Position numbers and translations under genes: made by a program. This document shows, in pieces, positions 1-10,299 of a stretch of DNA of 64,000 nucleotides. This DNA is from Stutzerimonas stutzeri KOS6 (GTDB lineage: Bacteria; Pseudomonadota; Gammaproteobacteria; Pseudomonadales; Pseudomonadaceae), in contig NZ_KK020676.1 of NCBI RefSeq assembly GCF_000307775.2, positions 734,458-798,457 on the forward strand. The letters run 5' to 3'. The notes under the pieces are model-generated. The model had not been told where the DNA came from. It saw nothing but the letters and a program-made list of their open reading frames with translations, and ran no database searches. Numbering within the stretch: the stretch's first letter is position 1; each line of letters opens with the position of its first letter.

Positions 1-75
1 TTTTTTCTTGCCGCTTGCAGCTTGCAGCGAGCCGCTCTCGTTTAGAATGCCCGTCTTTTTCCGGGAGCCCTGCCG

Positions 76-1272
76 ATGACCCTGCCCAGCCTGCGCCTAA
101 AAGCCAATGCCGATCGCCGCCTGCGCGCCGGACATCTGTGGGTCTACAGCAACGAGGTGGATACCGCGGCCACACCGCTGTCAGGCTTCGCCGCCGGCGA
201 CCAGGCAATCCTCGAAGCCGCCGGCGGCAAGCCGCTGGGCATCGTCGGCGTGTCGCCGAACAACCTGATCTGCGCGCGCCTGCTGTCACGCGATCTCAAG
301 CACAGCCTGGACAAGTCGCTGCTGGTGCACCGCATCAAGGTCGCCCTGAGCCTGCGCGAACGGCTGTTCGAGCAGCCCTGTTACCGCCTGGTCTACGGCG
401 ATTCCGATCTGTTGCCCGGACTGGTGGTGGACCGTTTCTTCGACATCCTCGTCGTGCAGCTCGCCTCGGCGACCATGGAGCGCAACAGGGATGCCGTGCT
501 CGAGGCTTTGGTACAGGTGCTCAAGCCCCGCGGCGTGCTGTGGAAGAACGATTCCAGCGCCCGCGATGCCGAGGGCCTGGAGCGCTACGTCGATACCGCC
601 TTCGGTGTGGTCCCCGAATGGGTGGCGCTGGAGGAGAACGGCGTGAAGTTCGAAGCCCCGGTCATGCAGGGCCAGAAAACCGGCTGGTTCTACGATCACC
701 GCATGAACCGCGCGCGCCTGGCACCCTACGTCAACAGCAAGCGCGTGCTCGACCTGTTCAGCTACATCGGCGGCTGGGGCGTGCAGGCCGCCGCCTTCGG
801 TGCCAGCGAAGTGTTCTGCGTCGATGCTTCCGCGTTCGCCCTGGACGGCGTCGAGCGCAACGCCGCGCTCAATGGCGTCGCAGAGAAGATGACCTGTGTC
901 GAGGGCGATGCCTTCGAAGCGATGAAGGAACTGAAGAACGCCGAAGAGCGCTTCGACGTGGTCATCACCGACCCGCCTGCCTTCATCAAGCGCAAGAAGG
1001 ACCTGAAGAACGGCGAGGCCGCCTACCGCCGCCTCAACGAAGCCGCCATGCGTCTGCTCAACAAGGATGGCATCCTGGTCAGCGCATCCTGCTCGATGCA
1101 TCTGCCCGAAGACGATCTGCAGAACATTCTGCTCGGCAGCGCCCGGCATCTGGACCGCAACATCCAGCTGCTCGAACGCGGCGCGCAAGGGCCGGATCAT
1201 CCGGTGCATCCGGCGATTCCCGAGACGCGCTATATCAAGAGCATCACCTGCCGCATCCTGCCCAACAGCTAA
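76..1272 (+). CDS. rlmI: 23S rRNA (cytosine-5) methyltransferase, RlmI-like
   Basis: 398-residue class I SAM-dependent methyltransferase of the RlmI/YccW family, which makes m5C1962 in E. coli 23S rRNA. The N-terminal ~75 residues fit a PUA RNA-binding domain. A SAM-binding loop (VLDLFSYIGGWG) lies near residues 224-235, followed by an acidic residue in FCVDAS. DPPAF near 298-302 is the family motif IV, and a Cys in SASCSM downstream is the likely catalytic nucleophile. The ATG at 76 follows a GGGAG 10 bases upstream, and length is normal for the family. In Pseudomonas this gene sits next to ilvD; here about 2.2 kb of chemotaxis-related DNA separates them. Family is certain, exact target base by homology only. 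Confidence 0.9.
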   Translation: MTLPSLRLKANADRRLRAGHLWVYSNEVDTAATPLSGFAAGDQAILEAAGGKPLGIVGVSPNNLICARLLSRDLKHSLDKSLLVHRIKVALSLRERLFEQPCYRLVYGDSDLLPGLVVDRFFDILVVQLASATMERNRDAVLEALVQVLKPRGVLWKNDSSARDAEGLERYVDTAFGVVPEWVALEENGVKFEAPVMQGQKTGWFYDHRMNRARLAPYVNSKRVLDLFSYIGGWGVQAAAFGASEVFCVDASAFALDGVERNAALNGVAEKMTCVEGDAFEAMKELKNAEERFDVVITDPPAFIKRKKDLKNGEAAYRRLNEAAMRLLNKDGILVSASCSMHLPEDDLQNILLGSARHLDRNIQLLERGAQGPDHPVHPAIPETRYIKSITCRILPNS

Positions 1273-1362
1273 GCGATACAGCGCCGACGGGTCAGGCCGC
1301 ATCCGGACCGGAGAAGCAGTTTTTCGTCCCCATGAGGTCGGCCAAGCCGCCAGCGCCCGTAG

Positions 1363-1836
<474 letters not shown>

Positions 1837-1899
1837 TCGTGAATACAACTGCACTACCCAGTGCGAACAAGTAACCAGCGCCCCCCTGGAGCTCTCGAC

Positions 1900-3240
1900 A
1901 TGATTCTGTTCAGCGCGGCATTAAAAAATGAGCTGGCTCGTTGCAAGAAAGAGCTGACTGATGCGCTTGCACTACGCGAGACGCTCGATCGCTCGCAAGC
2001 CATCATCGAATTTCTTCCCAACGGCACCATTCTGCACGCCAACGCTAACTTCTTGCAGACCATGGGCTACCGCTTGGAAGAAATAGTCGGGCAGCACCAC
2101 CGCCTCTTCTGCGAAGCAGCGCTGACCAACAGCAGTGAATACCAACAATTCTGGGCGCGCCTGGCCAAAGGCGAATTTATTCGCGAACGCTTTCTAAGGC
2201 TGGATAGCCAGCGGCGAGATGTCTGGCTCGAAGCGACCTATAACCCCATCCACGATGCCAACGGCCAGGTTGCCAAGGTCATCAAGCTCGCCACGAACAT
2301 CACTACCAGCCTCGTTAAACAGCATGAACAGGATGCGATGATTGCGGCACTCAGCCGCTCAATGGCCGTGATCGAGTTCAATCCGGCTGGTGAGGTGCTC
2401 GCCGCCAATGAGAACTTTCTAAGCGTGATGGGTTACAGCAAGCAGGAAATCATGGGGCAACACCACCGCAAGTTCTGTGCGAAGGGGGAAGCAGACAGCC
2501 ATCGATATCAACAGTTCTGGCAACAACTCAACAGTGGCCAATATGTCAGCGGCCGCTTTGAACGACGCAACCGCCATGGCCAAGTAGTCTGGCTTGAAGC
2601 GAGCTACAACCCCGTATTCGACACACGGGGGAAACTCTACAAGATCGTCAAATTCGCCGCCGACATTACCGCCAATGTGCTGGCACAAAAGGCAGAGTCC
2701 GAGTCAGCCTACCTCGCTTATGAAACCGCGCAAAAGACGGATGCCGAAGCCCGCGCCGGTGCCGGAATTGTCAATAGCACCGTCGATGTGGTCCAAGGCA
2801 TAGCCATTGAGCTGAATCAGGCAGCAGAACGTATTGCGGCGGTGAGCCAGCAGTCCGATGCCATTAAGACCATTGTCCAGTCCATTCGCGGCATCGCCGA
2901 CCAGACCAACCTGCTCGCCCTCAACGCCGCCATCGAAGCCGCTCGCGCCGGCGAACAGGGGCGAGGGTTCGCCGTAGTCGCTGACGAAGTTCGCAATCTC
3001 GCCGTTCGCACGACACTCGCCACCGAGGAAATAGTCAAGGTCGTCACACACAACCACGAGCTAGCCCAGGATGCTGTCGCCAGCATGCGTGACAGCTGCG
3101 CGAAAGTGGATCAGGGCGTGCTCTTGGCTCACGAGGCGGGGCAGGCCATCGAGGGTATCCGCGCCGGCGCCCAGCGTGTCGTCACCGCCATCCAGAACCT
3201 CGCGCACAAAGACAGAAGCGACCTGACGCACAGCAGCTGA
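1900..3240 (+). CDS. Soluble PAS-PAS methyl-accepting chemotaxis protein (BdlA-like architecture)
   Basis: 446 residues with no membrane segment. Two PAS domains (about 25-130 and 150-255) each end with a similar block ([16 protein letters not shown] and [10 protein letters not shown]) and share a QHHRxFC motif. A short coiled-coil signalling domain follows, with the chemoreceptor hairpin tip ([30 protein letters not shown], from about residue 336). This is the layout of Pseudomonas BdlA and similar cytosolic redox or energy sensors that signal through CheA/CheW. The ATG at 1900 is chosen because homologues start with the LKxEL helix; a GTG at 1861 is possible. The last ~15 residues differ from the usual ending. 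Base composition is lower in GC than its neighbours (one hand-counted line, 1981-2040, is 57%), which suggests transfer together with the adjacent cheB fragment. Confidence 0.85.
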   Translation: MILFSAALKNELARCKKELTDALALRETLDRSQAIIEFLPNGTILHANANFLQTMGYRLEEIVGQHHRLFCEAALTNSSEYQQFWARLAKGEFIRERFLRLDSQRRDVWLEATYNPIHDANGQVAKVIKLATNITTSLVKQHEQDAMIAALSRSMAVIEFNPAGEVLAANENFLSVMGYSKQEIMGQHHRKFCAKGEADSHRYQQFWQQLNSGQYVSGRFERRNRHGQVVWLEASYNPVFDTRGKLYKIVKFAADITANVLAQKAESESAYLAYETAQKTDAEARAGAGIVNSTVDVVQGIAIELNQAAERIAAVSQQSDAIKTIVQSIRGIADQTNLLALNAAIEAARAGEQGRGFAVVADEVRNLAVRTTLATEEIVKVVTHNHELAQDAVASMRDSCAKVDQGVLLAHEAGQAIEGIRAGAQRVVTAIQNLAHKDRSDLTHSS

Positions 3241-3499
3241 AACCAGCTTGACTCGCGTCACATGGTCCATCTGCCTCCTGCAGGTATCCGCCATAACCGC
3301 ACACATGCCAGGCAGCCTTTCGCCTCCCCCCTACCGGGCGTAGAATCGGCCATCTCCTCGCCAGGCATCCCCGGCGTAACCTTGAGCCCATGCTGCACCG
3401 ACGGCGATCCCGTCAGGCATGCAGTCAATACCGAGCGGCGATCCGCCCTCTGAAGACGCTCGCCGTACCCCATAACCGAATTTAGCCGCAGGAACCGTC

Positions 3500-5338
3500 A
3501 TGCCCGATTACCGTTCGAAAACCTCCACGCATGGCCGCAACATGGCCGGTGCCCGCGCGCTGTGGCGTGCCACCGGGATGAAGGACGAAGACTTCAAGAA
3601 GCCGATCATCGCCATCGCCAACTCCTTCACCCAGTTCGTGCCCGGCCACGTGCACCTGAAGGATCTGGGCCAGCTGGTCGCCCGCGAGATCGAAAAGCAC
3701 GGCGGCGTGGCCAAGGAATTCAACACCATCGCGGTCGACGATGGCATCGCCATGGGCCACGACGGCATGCTCTATTCGCTGCCGAGCCGCGAGATCATCG
3801 CCGACTCGGTCGAATACATGGTCAACGCCCACTGCGCCGACGCCATCGTCTGCATCTCCAACTGCGACAAGATCACCCCCGGCATGCTGATGGCCGCGTT
3901 GCGCCTGAACATTCCGGTGGTGTTCGTCTCCGGCGGTCCGATGGAAGCCGGCAAAACCAAGCTGGCCAGCCACGGCCTGGACCTGGTCGACGCCATGGTC
4001 ATCGCCGCCGATGAAAGCGCCTCGGACGAGAAGGTCGCCGAATACGAGCGCAGCGCCTGCCCGACCTGCGGTAGCTGCTCCGGCATGTTCACCGCAAACT
4101 CCATGAACTGCCTGGCCGAAGCACTGGGCCTGGCGCTGCCCGGCAACGGTTCGACCCTGGCCACCCACAGCGACCGTGAGCAGCTGTTCCTGCGCGCCGG
4201 CCGCACCATCGTCGAGCTGTGCCAGCGTTATTACGGCGAAGGCGACGAGTCGGTGCTGCCGCGCAACATCGCCAGCCGTCGTGCGTTCGAGAACGCCATG
4301 ACGCTCGATATCGCCATGGGCGGTTCCACCAACACCATCCTGCACCTGCTGGCCGCTGCCCAGGAAGCCGAGGTGGACTTCGATCTGCGCGCCATCGACG
4401 CCCTGTCGCGCAAGGTGCCGCAGCTGTGCAAGGTCGCGCCGAACATCCAGAAGTACCACATGGAAGACGTGCACCGTGCCGGCGGCATTTTCTCCATCCT
4501 CGGAGAACTGGCCCGTGGCGGCCTGCTGCACACCGACGTACCGACCGTGCACAGCCGGACCATGGCAGAGGGCATTGCCCAGTGGGACATCACCCAGACC
4601 CAGGATGAAGCGGTGCACACCTTCTTCAAGGCCGGCCCGGCCGGTATCCCGACGCAGACGGCATTCAGCCAGTCGACCCGCTGGGACACCCTGGACCTGG
4701 ACCGTGCCGAAGGCTGCATCCGCAGCGTTGAGCACGCCTACTCGCAGGAAGGTGGTCTGGCGGTGCTCTACGGCAACATCGCCCTCGACGGCTGCGTGGT
4801 GAAAACCGCGGGCGTGGATGAGTCCATCCATGTGTTCGAAGGCACGGCGAAGATCTTCGAAAGCCAGGACAGCGCCGTTAAGGGCATCCTCAACGACGAA
4901 GTGAAGGCTGGCGACATCGTCATCATTCGCTACGAAGGCCCGAAGGGCGGCCCGGGCATGCAGGAAATGCTCTACCCGACCTCGTATCTCAAGTCCAAGG
5001 GCCTGGGCAAGGATTGCGCCCTGCTCACCGACGGCCGCTTCTCCGGCGGCACCTCGGGCCTGTCCATCGGCCATGCCTCGCCGGAAGCGGCCGCAGGCGG
5101 CGCGATTGGTCTGGTCCAGGACGGCGACAAGGTGCTGATCGACATCCCCAACCGCAGCATCCAACTGCAGGTCAGTGATGAAGAGCTGTCCCATCGCCGC
5201 ATCGAGCAGGACAAGAAGGGCTGGAAGCCCGCTGCACCACGTGCGCGCAAGGTGACCACGGCACTGAAGGCCTACGCCCTGCTTGCCACCAGCGCCGACA
5301 AGGGCGCGGTGCGCAACAAGGCGTTGCTGGACGGCTGA
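3500..5338 (+). CDS. ilvD: Dihydroxy-acid dehydratase
   Basis: 612 residues, the normal length for IlvD. It converts 2,3-dihydroxy-isovalerate and -methylvalerate to 2-keto acids, the third common step of valine and isoleucine synthesis, also feeding leucine and pantothenate. Cytosolic Fe-S enzyme. The Fe-S region shows C118/C122 in [12 protein letters not shown] and C190/C193 in [21 protein letters not shown] follows. The ATG at 3500 has CAGGAA 10 bases upstream. It stands alone, followed by a strong terminator at 5361-5386. No attenuator-like leader peptide is visible in the ~260 bases upstream. Confidence 0.97.
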   Translation: MPDYRSKTSTHGRNMAGARALWRATGMKDEDFKKPIIAIANSFTQFVPGHVHLKDLGQLVAREIEKHGGVAKEFNTIAVDDGIAMGHDGMLYSLPSREIIADSVEYMVNAHCADAIVCISNCDKITPGMLMAALRLNIPVVFVSGGPMEAGKTKLASHGLDLVDAMVIAADESASDEKVAEYERSACPTCGSCSGMFTANSMNCLAEALGLALPGNGSTLATHSDREQLFLRAGRTIVELCQRYYGEGDESVLPRNIASRRAFENAMTLDIAMGGSTNTILHLLAAAQEAEVDFDLRAIDALSRKVPQLCKVAPNIQKYHMEDVHRAGGIFSILGELARGGLLHTDVPTVHSRTMAEGIAQWDITQTQDEAVHTFFKAGPAGIPTQTAFSQSTRWDTLDLDRAEGCIRSVEHAYSQEGGLAVLYGNIALDGCVVKTAGVDESIHVFEGTAKIFESQDSAVKGILNDEVKAGDIVIIRYEGPKGGPGMQEMLYPTSYLKSKGLGKDCALLTDGRFSGGTSGLSIGHASPEAAAGGAIGLVQDGDKVLIDIPNRSIQLQVSDEELSHRRIEQDKKGWKPAAPRARKVTTALKAYALLATSADKGAVRNKALLDG

Positions 5339-5360
5339 AGGCAGGCCTGCCTCTCCCGAT

Positions 5361-5386
5361 ACGAGCCCGGCAAAAGCCGGGCTCGT
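5361..5386 (+). terminator. Intrinsic terminator of ilvD
   Basis: Perfect 11-bp inverted repeat (acgagcccggc / gccgggctcgt) with an AAAA loop, 22 bases after the ilvD stop, followed by a weak CGTTT tract. The same fold forms on the other strand. Confidence 0.8.
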
Positions 5387-5486
5387 CGTTTCAAAGCAAA
5401 GGCGGATATAAGCGTTTCGGTGGCCCGTCCGGCCTACCATTCGTCGAGCGAATCTAATCCAGAAACAGGATTTTCGCCTCCAAAGC

Positions 5487-5500
5487 TGCGCGATCGCGCA
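5487..5500. repeat. 14-bp GC-rich perfect palindrome
   Basis: tgcgcgatcgcgca reads identically on both strands. It lies in the ilvD-permease gap, upstream of the TTGTATACAA palindrome. Function unknown; it could be a chance GC-rich palindrome. Confidence 0.4.
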
Positions 5501-5547
5501 CTATCCCTCCAATATTCGACCCATTCCCCGCACACTTCTTTCGGTTA

Positions 5548-5563
5548 AATTTGTATACAAATT
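5548..5563. promoter_or_regulatory. Perfect 16-bp palindrome, GntR-type operator candidate
   Basis: aatttgtatacaaatt is a perfect palindrome with core TTGTATACAA, the TTGT-N2-ACAA form bound by many GntR-family repressors. It sits 64 bases upstream of the permease ATG in an AT-rich patch where a promoter would be expected. No GntR gene is in the window, so the regulator would be encoded elsewhere. Confidence 0.6.
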
Positions 5564-5591
5564 GCTGGTAAATCTACCAACTCTTTGTCTA

Positions 5592-5613
5592 CATTGTTCG
5601 TACAAGAACAATG
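5592..5613 (+). promoter_or_regulatory. Leader inverted repeat overlapping a Crc/Hfq-type A-rich motif
   Basis: cattgttc (5592-5599) and gaacaatg (5606-5613) form a perfect 8-bp stem with a 6-base loop, ending 13 bases before the permease ATG. The right arm contains AAGAACAA (5604-5611), an exact AAnAANAA motif of the kind bound by Hfq with Crc in Pseudomonas catabolite repression, immediately before the ribosome binding site. Confidence 0.5.
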
Positions 5614-5626
5614 CGAGAACTCCAGC

Positions 5627-7171
5627 ATGACAGTCCCATCCGCAAGCACCCCTTCGGAGAAGCGTCCGGAAGACGAGAACCTCGGTACCGTCGCCAACCT
5701 GGCCTACGGCCTGCAACACGTCCTGACCATGTATGGAGGCATCGTCGCGGTGCCGCTGATCGTCGGTCAGGCGGCTGGCCTGTCGTCCGCCGACATCGGC
5801 CTGCTGATCGCCGCCTCGCTGTTCGCCGGCGGTCTGGCCACATTGCTGCAAACCATCGGCCTGCCCTTCTTCGGTTGCCAGCTGCCGCTGGTACAGGGCG
5901 TGTCCTTCGCCGGCGTGGCGACCATGATCGCGATCATCGGCAGCGACGGTGCCGGGGGCATCCCCGCGGTACTCGGTGCGGTGATCGGCGCCTCGCTGAT
6001 CGGCCTGCTGATCACCCCGGTGTTCTCACGGATCACCAAGTTCTTCCCACCGCTGGTCACCGGCATCGTCATCACCACCATCGGCCTGACGCTGATGCCA
6101 GTCGCAGCGCGCTGGGCGATGGGCGGCAACAGCCAGGCGCCGGACTTCGGCAGCATGGCCAACATCGGCCTGGCCGCCTTCACCCTGGCCACCGTGTTAC
6201 TGCTGAGCAAGCTCGGCAGCGCCAGCATCTCGCGGCTGTCGATCCTGCTGGCGATGGTGATCGGCACCCTGGTCGCAGTGTTCTGCGGCATGGCCGACTT
6301 CTCCGGCGTGCTCGATGGCCCGCTGATGGCGATGCCGTCGCCGCTGCATTTCGGCATGCCGGAATTCCACGTGGCGGCGATCCTGTCGATGCTGATCGTG
6401 ATCATCGTCACCCTGGTGGAAACCTCGGCGGACATTCTCGCGGTCGGTGAGATCATCGGCACCAAGGTCGACTCCAAGCGCCTGGGCAACGGCCTGCGCG
6501 CGGACATGATCTCCAGCAGCCTGGCACCGATCTTCGGCTCCTTCACCCAGAGCGCCTTCGCCCAGAACGTCGGCCTGGTGGCAGTGACCGGGGTGAGGAG
6601 CCGCTACGTGGTGGCCACCGCCGGGTTGATCCTGGTCACCCTAGGCCTGCTGCCGGTAATGGGCCGGCTGATCGCCGCGGTGCCGACCGCGGTGCTCGGC
6701 GGCGCCGGCATCGTGTTGTTCGGTACCGTGGCAGCCGCGGGCATCCGCACCCTGGCGCAGGTCGACTATCGCAACAACATGAACCTGATCATCGTCGCCA
6801 CCTCGATCGGCTTCGGCATGATCCCGATCGCCGCGCCGAGCTTCTATCACCACTTCCCGGCCTGGTTCGAGACCATCTTCCACTCCGGCATCAGCTCGGC
6901 GGCGATCATGGCGATCCTGCTGAACCTGATCTTCAATCACCTGAAGGCCGGCAACTCGGACCAGCAGTCGGTATTCGCCGCCGCCAGCGAACGCACCCTG
7001 CGCTATCAGGACATCGCCGCGCTGCACGATGGCGACCACTTCCACGACGGCAAGCTGTTCGATGCCCAGGGCCAGGAGGTGCCAGTGCTCGGTGCCGACG
7101 ACCATGGCGCGCCGCCTGCGCCGCGCAGCAACGCCAGCAAGATGGCGGCGGCCAGCACCACCAGCGGTTGA
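5627..7171 (+). CDS. NCS2-family nucleobase (xanthine/uric acid type) permease
   Basis: 514-residue inner-membrane protein with about 14 hydrophobic segments, of the nucleobase:cation symporter-2 (NAT) family. The NAT signature is present as QNVGLVAVTGVRSRYV; the Gln-Asn and the Thr-Gly are typical of xanthine or uric acid carriers, whereas uracil carriers usually have ENIG. Other family blocks: AYGLQHVLTMYGGIVAVPLIVG near the N terminus and ETSADILAVGEI in the middle (substrate-binding acidic residue). The ATG at 5627 is preferred over an upstream TTG at 5585 because the family starts shortly before the AYGLQH segment and GAGAAC precedes it. The C-terminal ~60 residues are a hydrophilic, Asp/His-rich tail. 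Substrate not proven. Confidence 0.88.
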   Translation: MTVPSASTPSEKRPEDENLGTVANLAYGLQHVLTMYGGIVAVPLIVGQAAGLSSADIGLLIAASLFAGGLATLLQTIGLPFFGCQLPLVQGVSFAGVATMIAIIGSDGAGGIPAVLGAVIGASLIGLLITPVFSRITKFFPPLVTGIVITTIGLTLMPVAARWAMGGNSQAPDFGSMANIGLAAFTLATVLLLSKLGSASISRLSILLAMVIGTLVAVFCGMADFSGVLDGPLMAMPSPLHFGMPEFHVAAILSMLIVIIVTLVETSADILAVGEIIGTKVDSKRLGNGLRADMISSSLAPIFGSFTQSAFAQNVGLVAVTGVRSRYVVATAGLILVTLGLLPVMGRLIAAVPTAVLGGAGIVLFGTVAAAGIRTLAQVDYRNNMNLIIVATSIGFGMIPIAAPSFYHHFPAWFETIFHSGISSAAIMAILLNLIFNHLKAGNSDQQSVFAAASERTLRYQDIAALHDGDHFHDGKLFDAQGQEVPVLGADDHGAPPAPRSNASKMAAASTTSG

Positions 7172-7194
7172 TCGCGCCGCACCTTCGGAACCGA

Positions 7195-7226
7195 ACACGG
7201 CCCGCCGCTTGCGCTGCGGGCCGTGT
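7195..7226 (+). terminator. Stem-loop terminator after the NCS2 permease
   Basis: Perfect 11-bp stem (acacggcccgc / gcgggccgtgt) with a 10-base loop, 24 bases after the permease stop. Only a weak U tract follows, so it may be leaky or Rho-assisted. Confidence 0.65.
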
Positions 7227-7327
7227 CGTCCCGGTGGCCATCACGCGCAGCATTGCGGCTACCGCGGCGCGCGGCCGCAGGTCGAATGGCCTATGCTGGC
7301 TGGCTCGACCAAGAGGAATACACCCGC

Positions 7328-7783
7328 ATGCGCATCGGCCTGATCTCCGACACCCATGGCCTGCTCCGCCCCGAGGCGCTGGCGGCGCTGCGCGGTTGCC
7401 AGCGGATCATTCACGCCGGTGACATCGGCAAGCCGGCGGTACTCGACGGACTGCGCGCCATCGCGCCGCTGGAAGCCATCCGCGGCAATATCGACGGCGA
7501 TGACTGGGCCCTGCCTCTGCCGGAACGGCTGGACCTGCACATCGGCGGCCTCACCCTGCACGTGCTGCACAACCTCAAGCAACTGGATATCGATCCGCGT
7601 GTGGCCGGCATCGACGTCGTGATCGCCGGCCACTCGCACAAGCCGAAGGTAGAGCGGCGCGACGGCGTGCTCTACATCAACCCGGGCAGCGCCGGTCCGC
7701 GGCGTTTCAGCCTGCCGATCAGCCTCGCGCTGCTGGAGTTGAACGACGGCGACGCACAGGTCGAACTGATCAGCCTCAGCTGA
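7328..7783 (+). CDS. YfcE/MJ0936-type metallophosphodiesterase
   Basis: 151 residues, the usual length for this small calcineurin-like family. All metal-binding motifs are visible: DTH (D8, H10), GD (D32), GNID (N54), H81, and GHSH (H102, H104). These enzymes hydrolyse phosphodiesters with Mn or Ni; the physiological substrate is unknown. The ATG at 7328 has an AGAGGAA ribosome binding site; upstream in-frame starts lack one. The 3' end overlaps the convergent yitT-like gene by 8 bases. Gene order permease-phosphodiesterase-folA is the one I recall for P. aeruginosa. Confidence 0.88.
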   Translation: MRIGLISDTHGLLRPEALAALRGCQRIIHAGDIGKPAVLDGLRAIAPLEAIRGNIDGDDWALPLPERLDLHIGGLTLHVLHNLKQLDIDPRVAGIDVVIAGHSHKPKVERRDGVLYINPGSAGPRRFSLPISLALLELNDGDAQVELISLS

Positions 7784-8423
7784 CGCCCATGTAGCGATCG
7801 GCGCGGTGGTTGATCGCCAGCACCAGGTTCAGCGCCACCGCGCCAACCACCGAAAGCAGCACCTTGTCGGCCGGCACGACGAACACCGCCGCCAGCACGA
7901 TCAGCGCGTCGATGCCCATCTGGACGGTACCGGCACGCAGACCGAAGCGTTCCTGCAAAAACAGCGCGAGAATGTTCACCCCACCGAGGCTGGCACGGTG
8001 ACGGAACAGAATCAGCAGGCCGATGCCGATGGCGAAGCCGCCGAACACCGCTGCGTAGACCACGTTCAGCTCGGCGAAGCGCACCCATTGCGGGGTCAGC
8101 TCGGCGAACAGCGACACCAGCCCAACCGCGCAGACCGTGCGCAGGGTGAACCTCCAGCCCATGCGCCAGATCGCCAGCGCATAGAACGGCAGGTTGAGCA
8201 GGAAGAACGCCGGGCCGAACGACCAGCCGGCCAGGTACTTGAGCAGGAAGGCCAACCCCACGGTGCCACCGGTGAGCAGTCCGGCATGGCTGTAGAAGGC
8301 GATGCCGAGGGCGACCAGCGCCGTGCCTATGAGCAGCGCCAGAGCGTCCTCCCACAGCGGATGACGGACGAAGATCGCGGCCACGCGCTCGGCGCCCGCA
8401 GTGTCGGATGTATCAGGTTGCAT
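7776..8423 (-). CDS. YitT family (DUF161) membrane protein
   Basis: 215 residues with 5-6 hydrophobic segments. The family pattern is clear: GTALVALGIAFYSHAGLLTGGTVGLAFLLKY near the N terminus, where the glycine-rich TGG motif is typical, and ILFRHRASLGGVNILALFLQERFG, a repeat of that motif. Inner-membrane protein of unknown function; members have been suggested to be transporters. Not in an operon with folA, since about 80 bases with no shared reading frame separate them, though both are on the minus strand and co-transcription is possible. Confidence 0.85.
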   Translation of the reverse strand: MQPDTSDTAGAERVAAIFVRHPLWEDALALLIGTALVALGIAFYSHAGLLTGGTVGLAFLLKYLAGWSFGPAFFLLNLPFYALAIWRMGWRFTLRTVCAVGLVSLFAELTPQWVRFAELNVVYAAVFGGFAIGIGLLILFRHRASLGGVNILALFLQERFGLRAGTVQMGIDALIVLAAVFVVPADKVLLSVVGAVALNLVLAINHRADRYMGVS

Positions 8424-8507
8424 GGAATTTCTCGTTACGACAGCGACGGGTCAGCATAGAAGCTGCGGCCCGCGAAGGATTTGGCGCCGATCAAGCGAAG
8501 AGGATGG

Positions 8508-9026
8508 TCAGCTATGTTTTTGCCAGGTCTCGAAACGATACGCCGGGGCATCGCCCTCGGCCGGATGGGGCTGGCTGTCGATACAGCGCCATTCGTTCTC
8601 ATCGAAGGCAGGGAAGAACGCATCGCCTTCTGGAGCCGCATCGATTCGCGTGAGGTAGAGCCGCTGCGCCTGGCTCAACGCCTGAGCGTACAGCTGCGCG
8701 CCGCCGATCAGCATCAGCTCGGCGACGCCCTGCTCGTGCGCCCATTGCTCGGCTCGCACCAGCGCAGCGTCCATATCGCTGAAGGTTTCCGCGCCTTCGA
8801 GCTGCAGATCAGGCTGGCGGCTGACCACCAGATTGAGTCGGCCCGGCAAAGGGCGGCCGAGCGAATCCCAGGTCTTGCGACCCATGATGATGGGCTTGCC
8901 GAGGGTCATGGCCTTGAAGTGCTTGAGATCTGCCGGCAGGTGCCAGGGCATGCGGTTGTCGAGGCCGATCACGCGATTCTGCGCGAGGGCGGCGATCATG
9001 GCGAGGGGAAGACGGGGCTGGTTCAT
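8508..9026 (-). CDS. folA: Dihydrofolate reductase
   Basis: 172 residues. Reduces dihydrofolate to tetrahydrofolate with NADPH. Family blocks: MIAALAQNRVIGLDNRMPWHLPADLKHFKAMTLGKPIIMGRKTWDSLGRPLPGRLNLVVSR, with the catalytic acidic residue in PADLKHF, and MLIGGAQLYAQAL. The start at 9026 gives MNQPRLPLAMIAALA, matching the usual start; an open frame extends upstream to 9191 but is not conserved. No strong Shine-Dalgarno is visible. The promoter must lie in the 148-base gap shared with divergent glpQ. Confidence 0.95.
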   Translation of the reverse strand: MNQPRLPLAMIAALAQNRVIGLDNRMPWHLPADLKHFKAMTLGKPIIMGRKTWDSLGRPLPGRLNLVVSRQPDLQLEGAETFSDMDAALVRAEQWAHEQGVAELMLIGGAQLYAQALSQAQRLYLTRIDAAPEGDAFFPAFDENEWRCIDSQPHPAEGDAPAYRFETWQKHS

Positions 9027-9174
9027 GGCGGCGAGAATAACAGAGCGTCGCACCTTCCCGAAGCGCCGGCCGTTCGTCGGCTTCATCGCACTGCAACGCA
9101 GGTGGCAGCGCAGCGTCAACGTCCGGTCATGCAACGGGCCCAGGCTGTGGATTCCAACCCGAGGAGATGCCGAC

Positions 9175-10290
9175 ATGGCCCGCAAGAGCACCGCTTCCCT
9201 TCGCCGCTGGCTGGCCGCCTGCAGCCTGCTGCTTCCACTGGCCGGCTTCGCTACGGTGGATGAACACGCCGCGAAAGACCAGGCTGCGCGCGGCGAGCCG
9301 ACCCCCTTGGTGATCGCTCACCGTGGCGCCAGTGGCTACCTGCCGGAACACACCCTGGCCGCCTATGCACTGGCCGTGCTCCAGGGTGCCGACTATATCG
9401 AGCCGGACCTGGTGATGACCCGCGACGGGCAGCTCGTCGCCCGTCACGACAACGAGCTGGGCCTGACCACCGACGTCTCGCAGCGCCCCGAGTTCGCCGA
9501 GCGCCAGCGCACCCAGCAGGTCGATGGCGTCACCCTCAGCGGTTGGTTCAGCGAGGATTTCACCCTCGCCGAACTGAAGACCCTGCGCGCCATCGAGCGC
9601 ATCCCGGATATCCGCCCGGGCAATGCCCGCCTCGACGGCAGCCTGGAGATTCCGACCCTGCAGCAGATCATCGACCTGGTGAAAACCCTGCAGCTCAGCC
9701 AGGGCCGGCGCATCGGCCTGTATCTGGAAACCAAGCATCCGACGCATTTCCAGCAGCTCGGCCTGGCCATGGAGAAGCCGCTGCTGCGCATCCTCACCCG
9801 CAACGGCTATGCCGGCCGACAGGCACCGGTGTACATCCAGTCGTTCGAGGTGGACAACCTCAAGACACTCAGCCGCCTGACCCTGCTGCGCCTGGTCCAG
9901 CTGTTCGGCTCCGGCCAGCCCTACGACCAGCAGGTCCGCGGCAGCCAGTTGAGCTACGCGCAGATGGCCACGCCAGCCGGGCTCGAGGCGATTTCCAGCT
10001 ACGCTGCGGGGGTCGGTCCGGAGAAGAGCTACATCATCCCGCGCGATGCCAACGGCAACCTCGGCACGCCGACCGGTTTCGTCGCCGCCGCCCACGCCGT
10101 CGGGCTCGCGGTCCACCCTTACACTTTCCGTGCGGAGAACGCCTTCCTCCCGGCCGACCTGCGCAGCAGCGACCAGCCGGCCGAGCGTGGCAGGATCGAA
10201 ACGGAAATCCGCGCCTTCCTCGACGCCGGCGTCGACGGGCTGTTCATCGATCAGCCGGACATCGCCGTGCGCCTTCGCAACGCCGACTGA
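9175..10290 (+). CDS. glpQ: Periplasmic glycerophosphodiester phosphodiesterase
   Basis: 371 residues with an N-terminal signal peptide (RRWLAACSLLLPLAGFA, cleavage near residue 25). Hydrolyses glycerophosphodiesters to glycerol-3-phosphate and alcohol in the periplasm. Catalytic and metal motifs: HRGASGYLPEHT (both His and Glu) and YIEPDLVMTRDGQLVARHD. The C-terminal VDGLFIDQPDIAV is the usual ending. GAGGAG 9 bases before the ATG at 9175 fixes the start. Followed by a terminator at 10300. It fits with the phosphate-scavenging genes further on, but no PHO box is obvious here. Confidence 0.93.
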   Translation: MARKSTASLRRWLAACSLLLPLAGFATVDEHAAKDQAARGEPTPLVIAHRGASGYLPEHTLAAYALAVLQGADYIEPDLVMTRDGQLVARHDNELGLTTDVSQRPEFAERQRTQQVDGVTLSGWFSEDFTLAELKTLRAIERIPDIRPGNARLDGSLEIPTLQQIIDLVKTLQLSQGRRIGLYLETKHPTHFQQLGLAMEKPLLRILTRNGYAGRQAPVYIQSFEVDNLKTLSRLTLLRLVQLFGSGQPYDQQVRGSQLSYAQMATPAGLEAISSYAAGVGPEKSYIIPRDANGNLGTPTGFVAAAHAVGLAVHPYTFRAENAFLPADLRSSDQPAERGRIETEIRAFLDAGVDGLFIDQPDIAVRLRNAD

Positions 10291-10299
10291 CGAGCACTG

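Noticed and set aside
1-75. Short direct repeat CTTGCAG CTTGCAG at the window edge
   Set aside because: Only two 7-base copies; likely chance in this composition.
3482-5440. A 652-codon minus-strand open frame antisense to ilvD
   Set aside because: Shadow frame opposite an intact IlvD with its Fe-S cysteine motifs.
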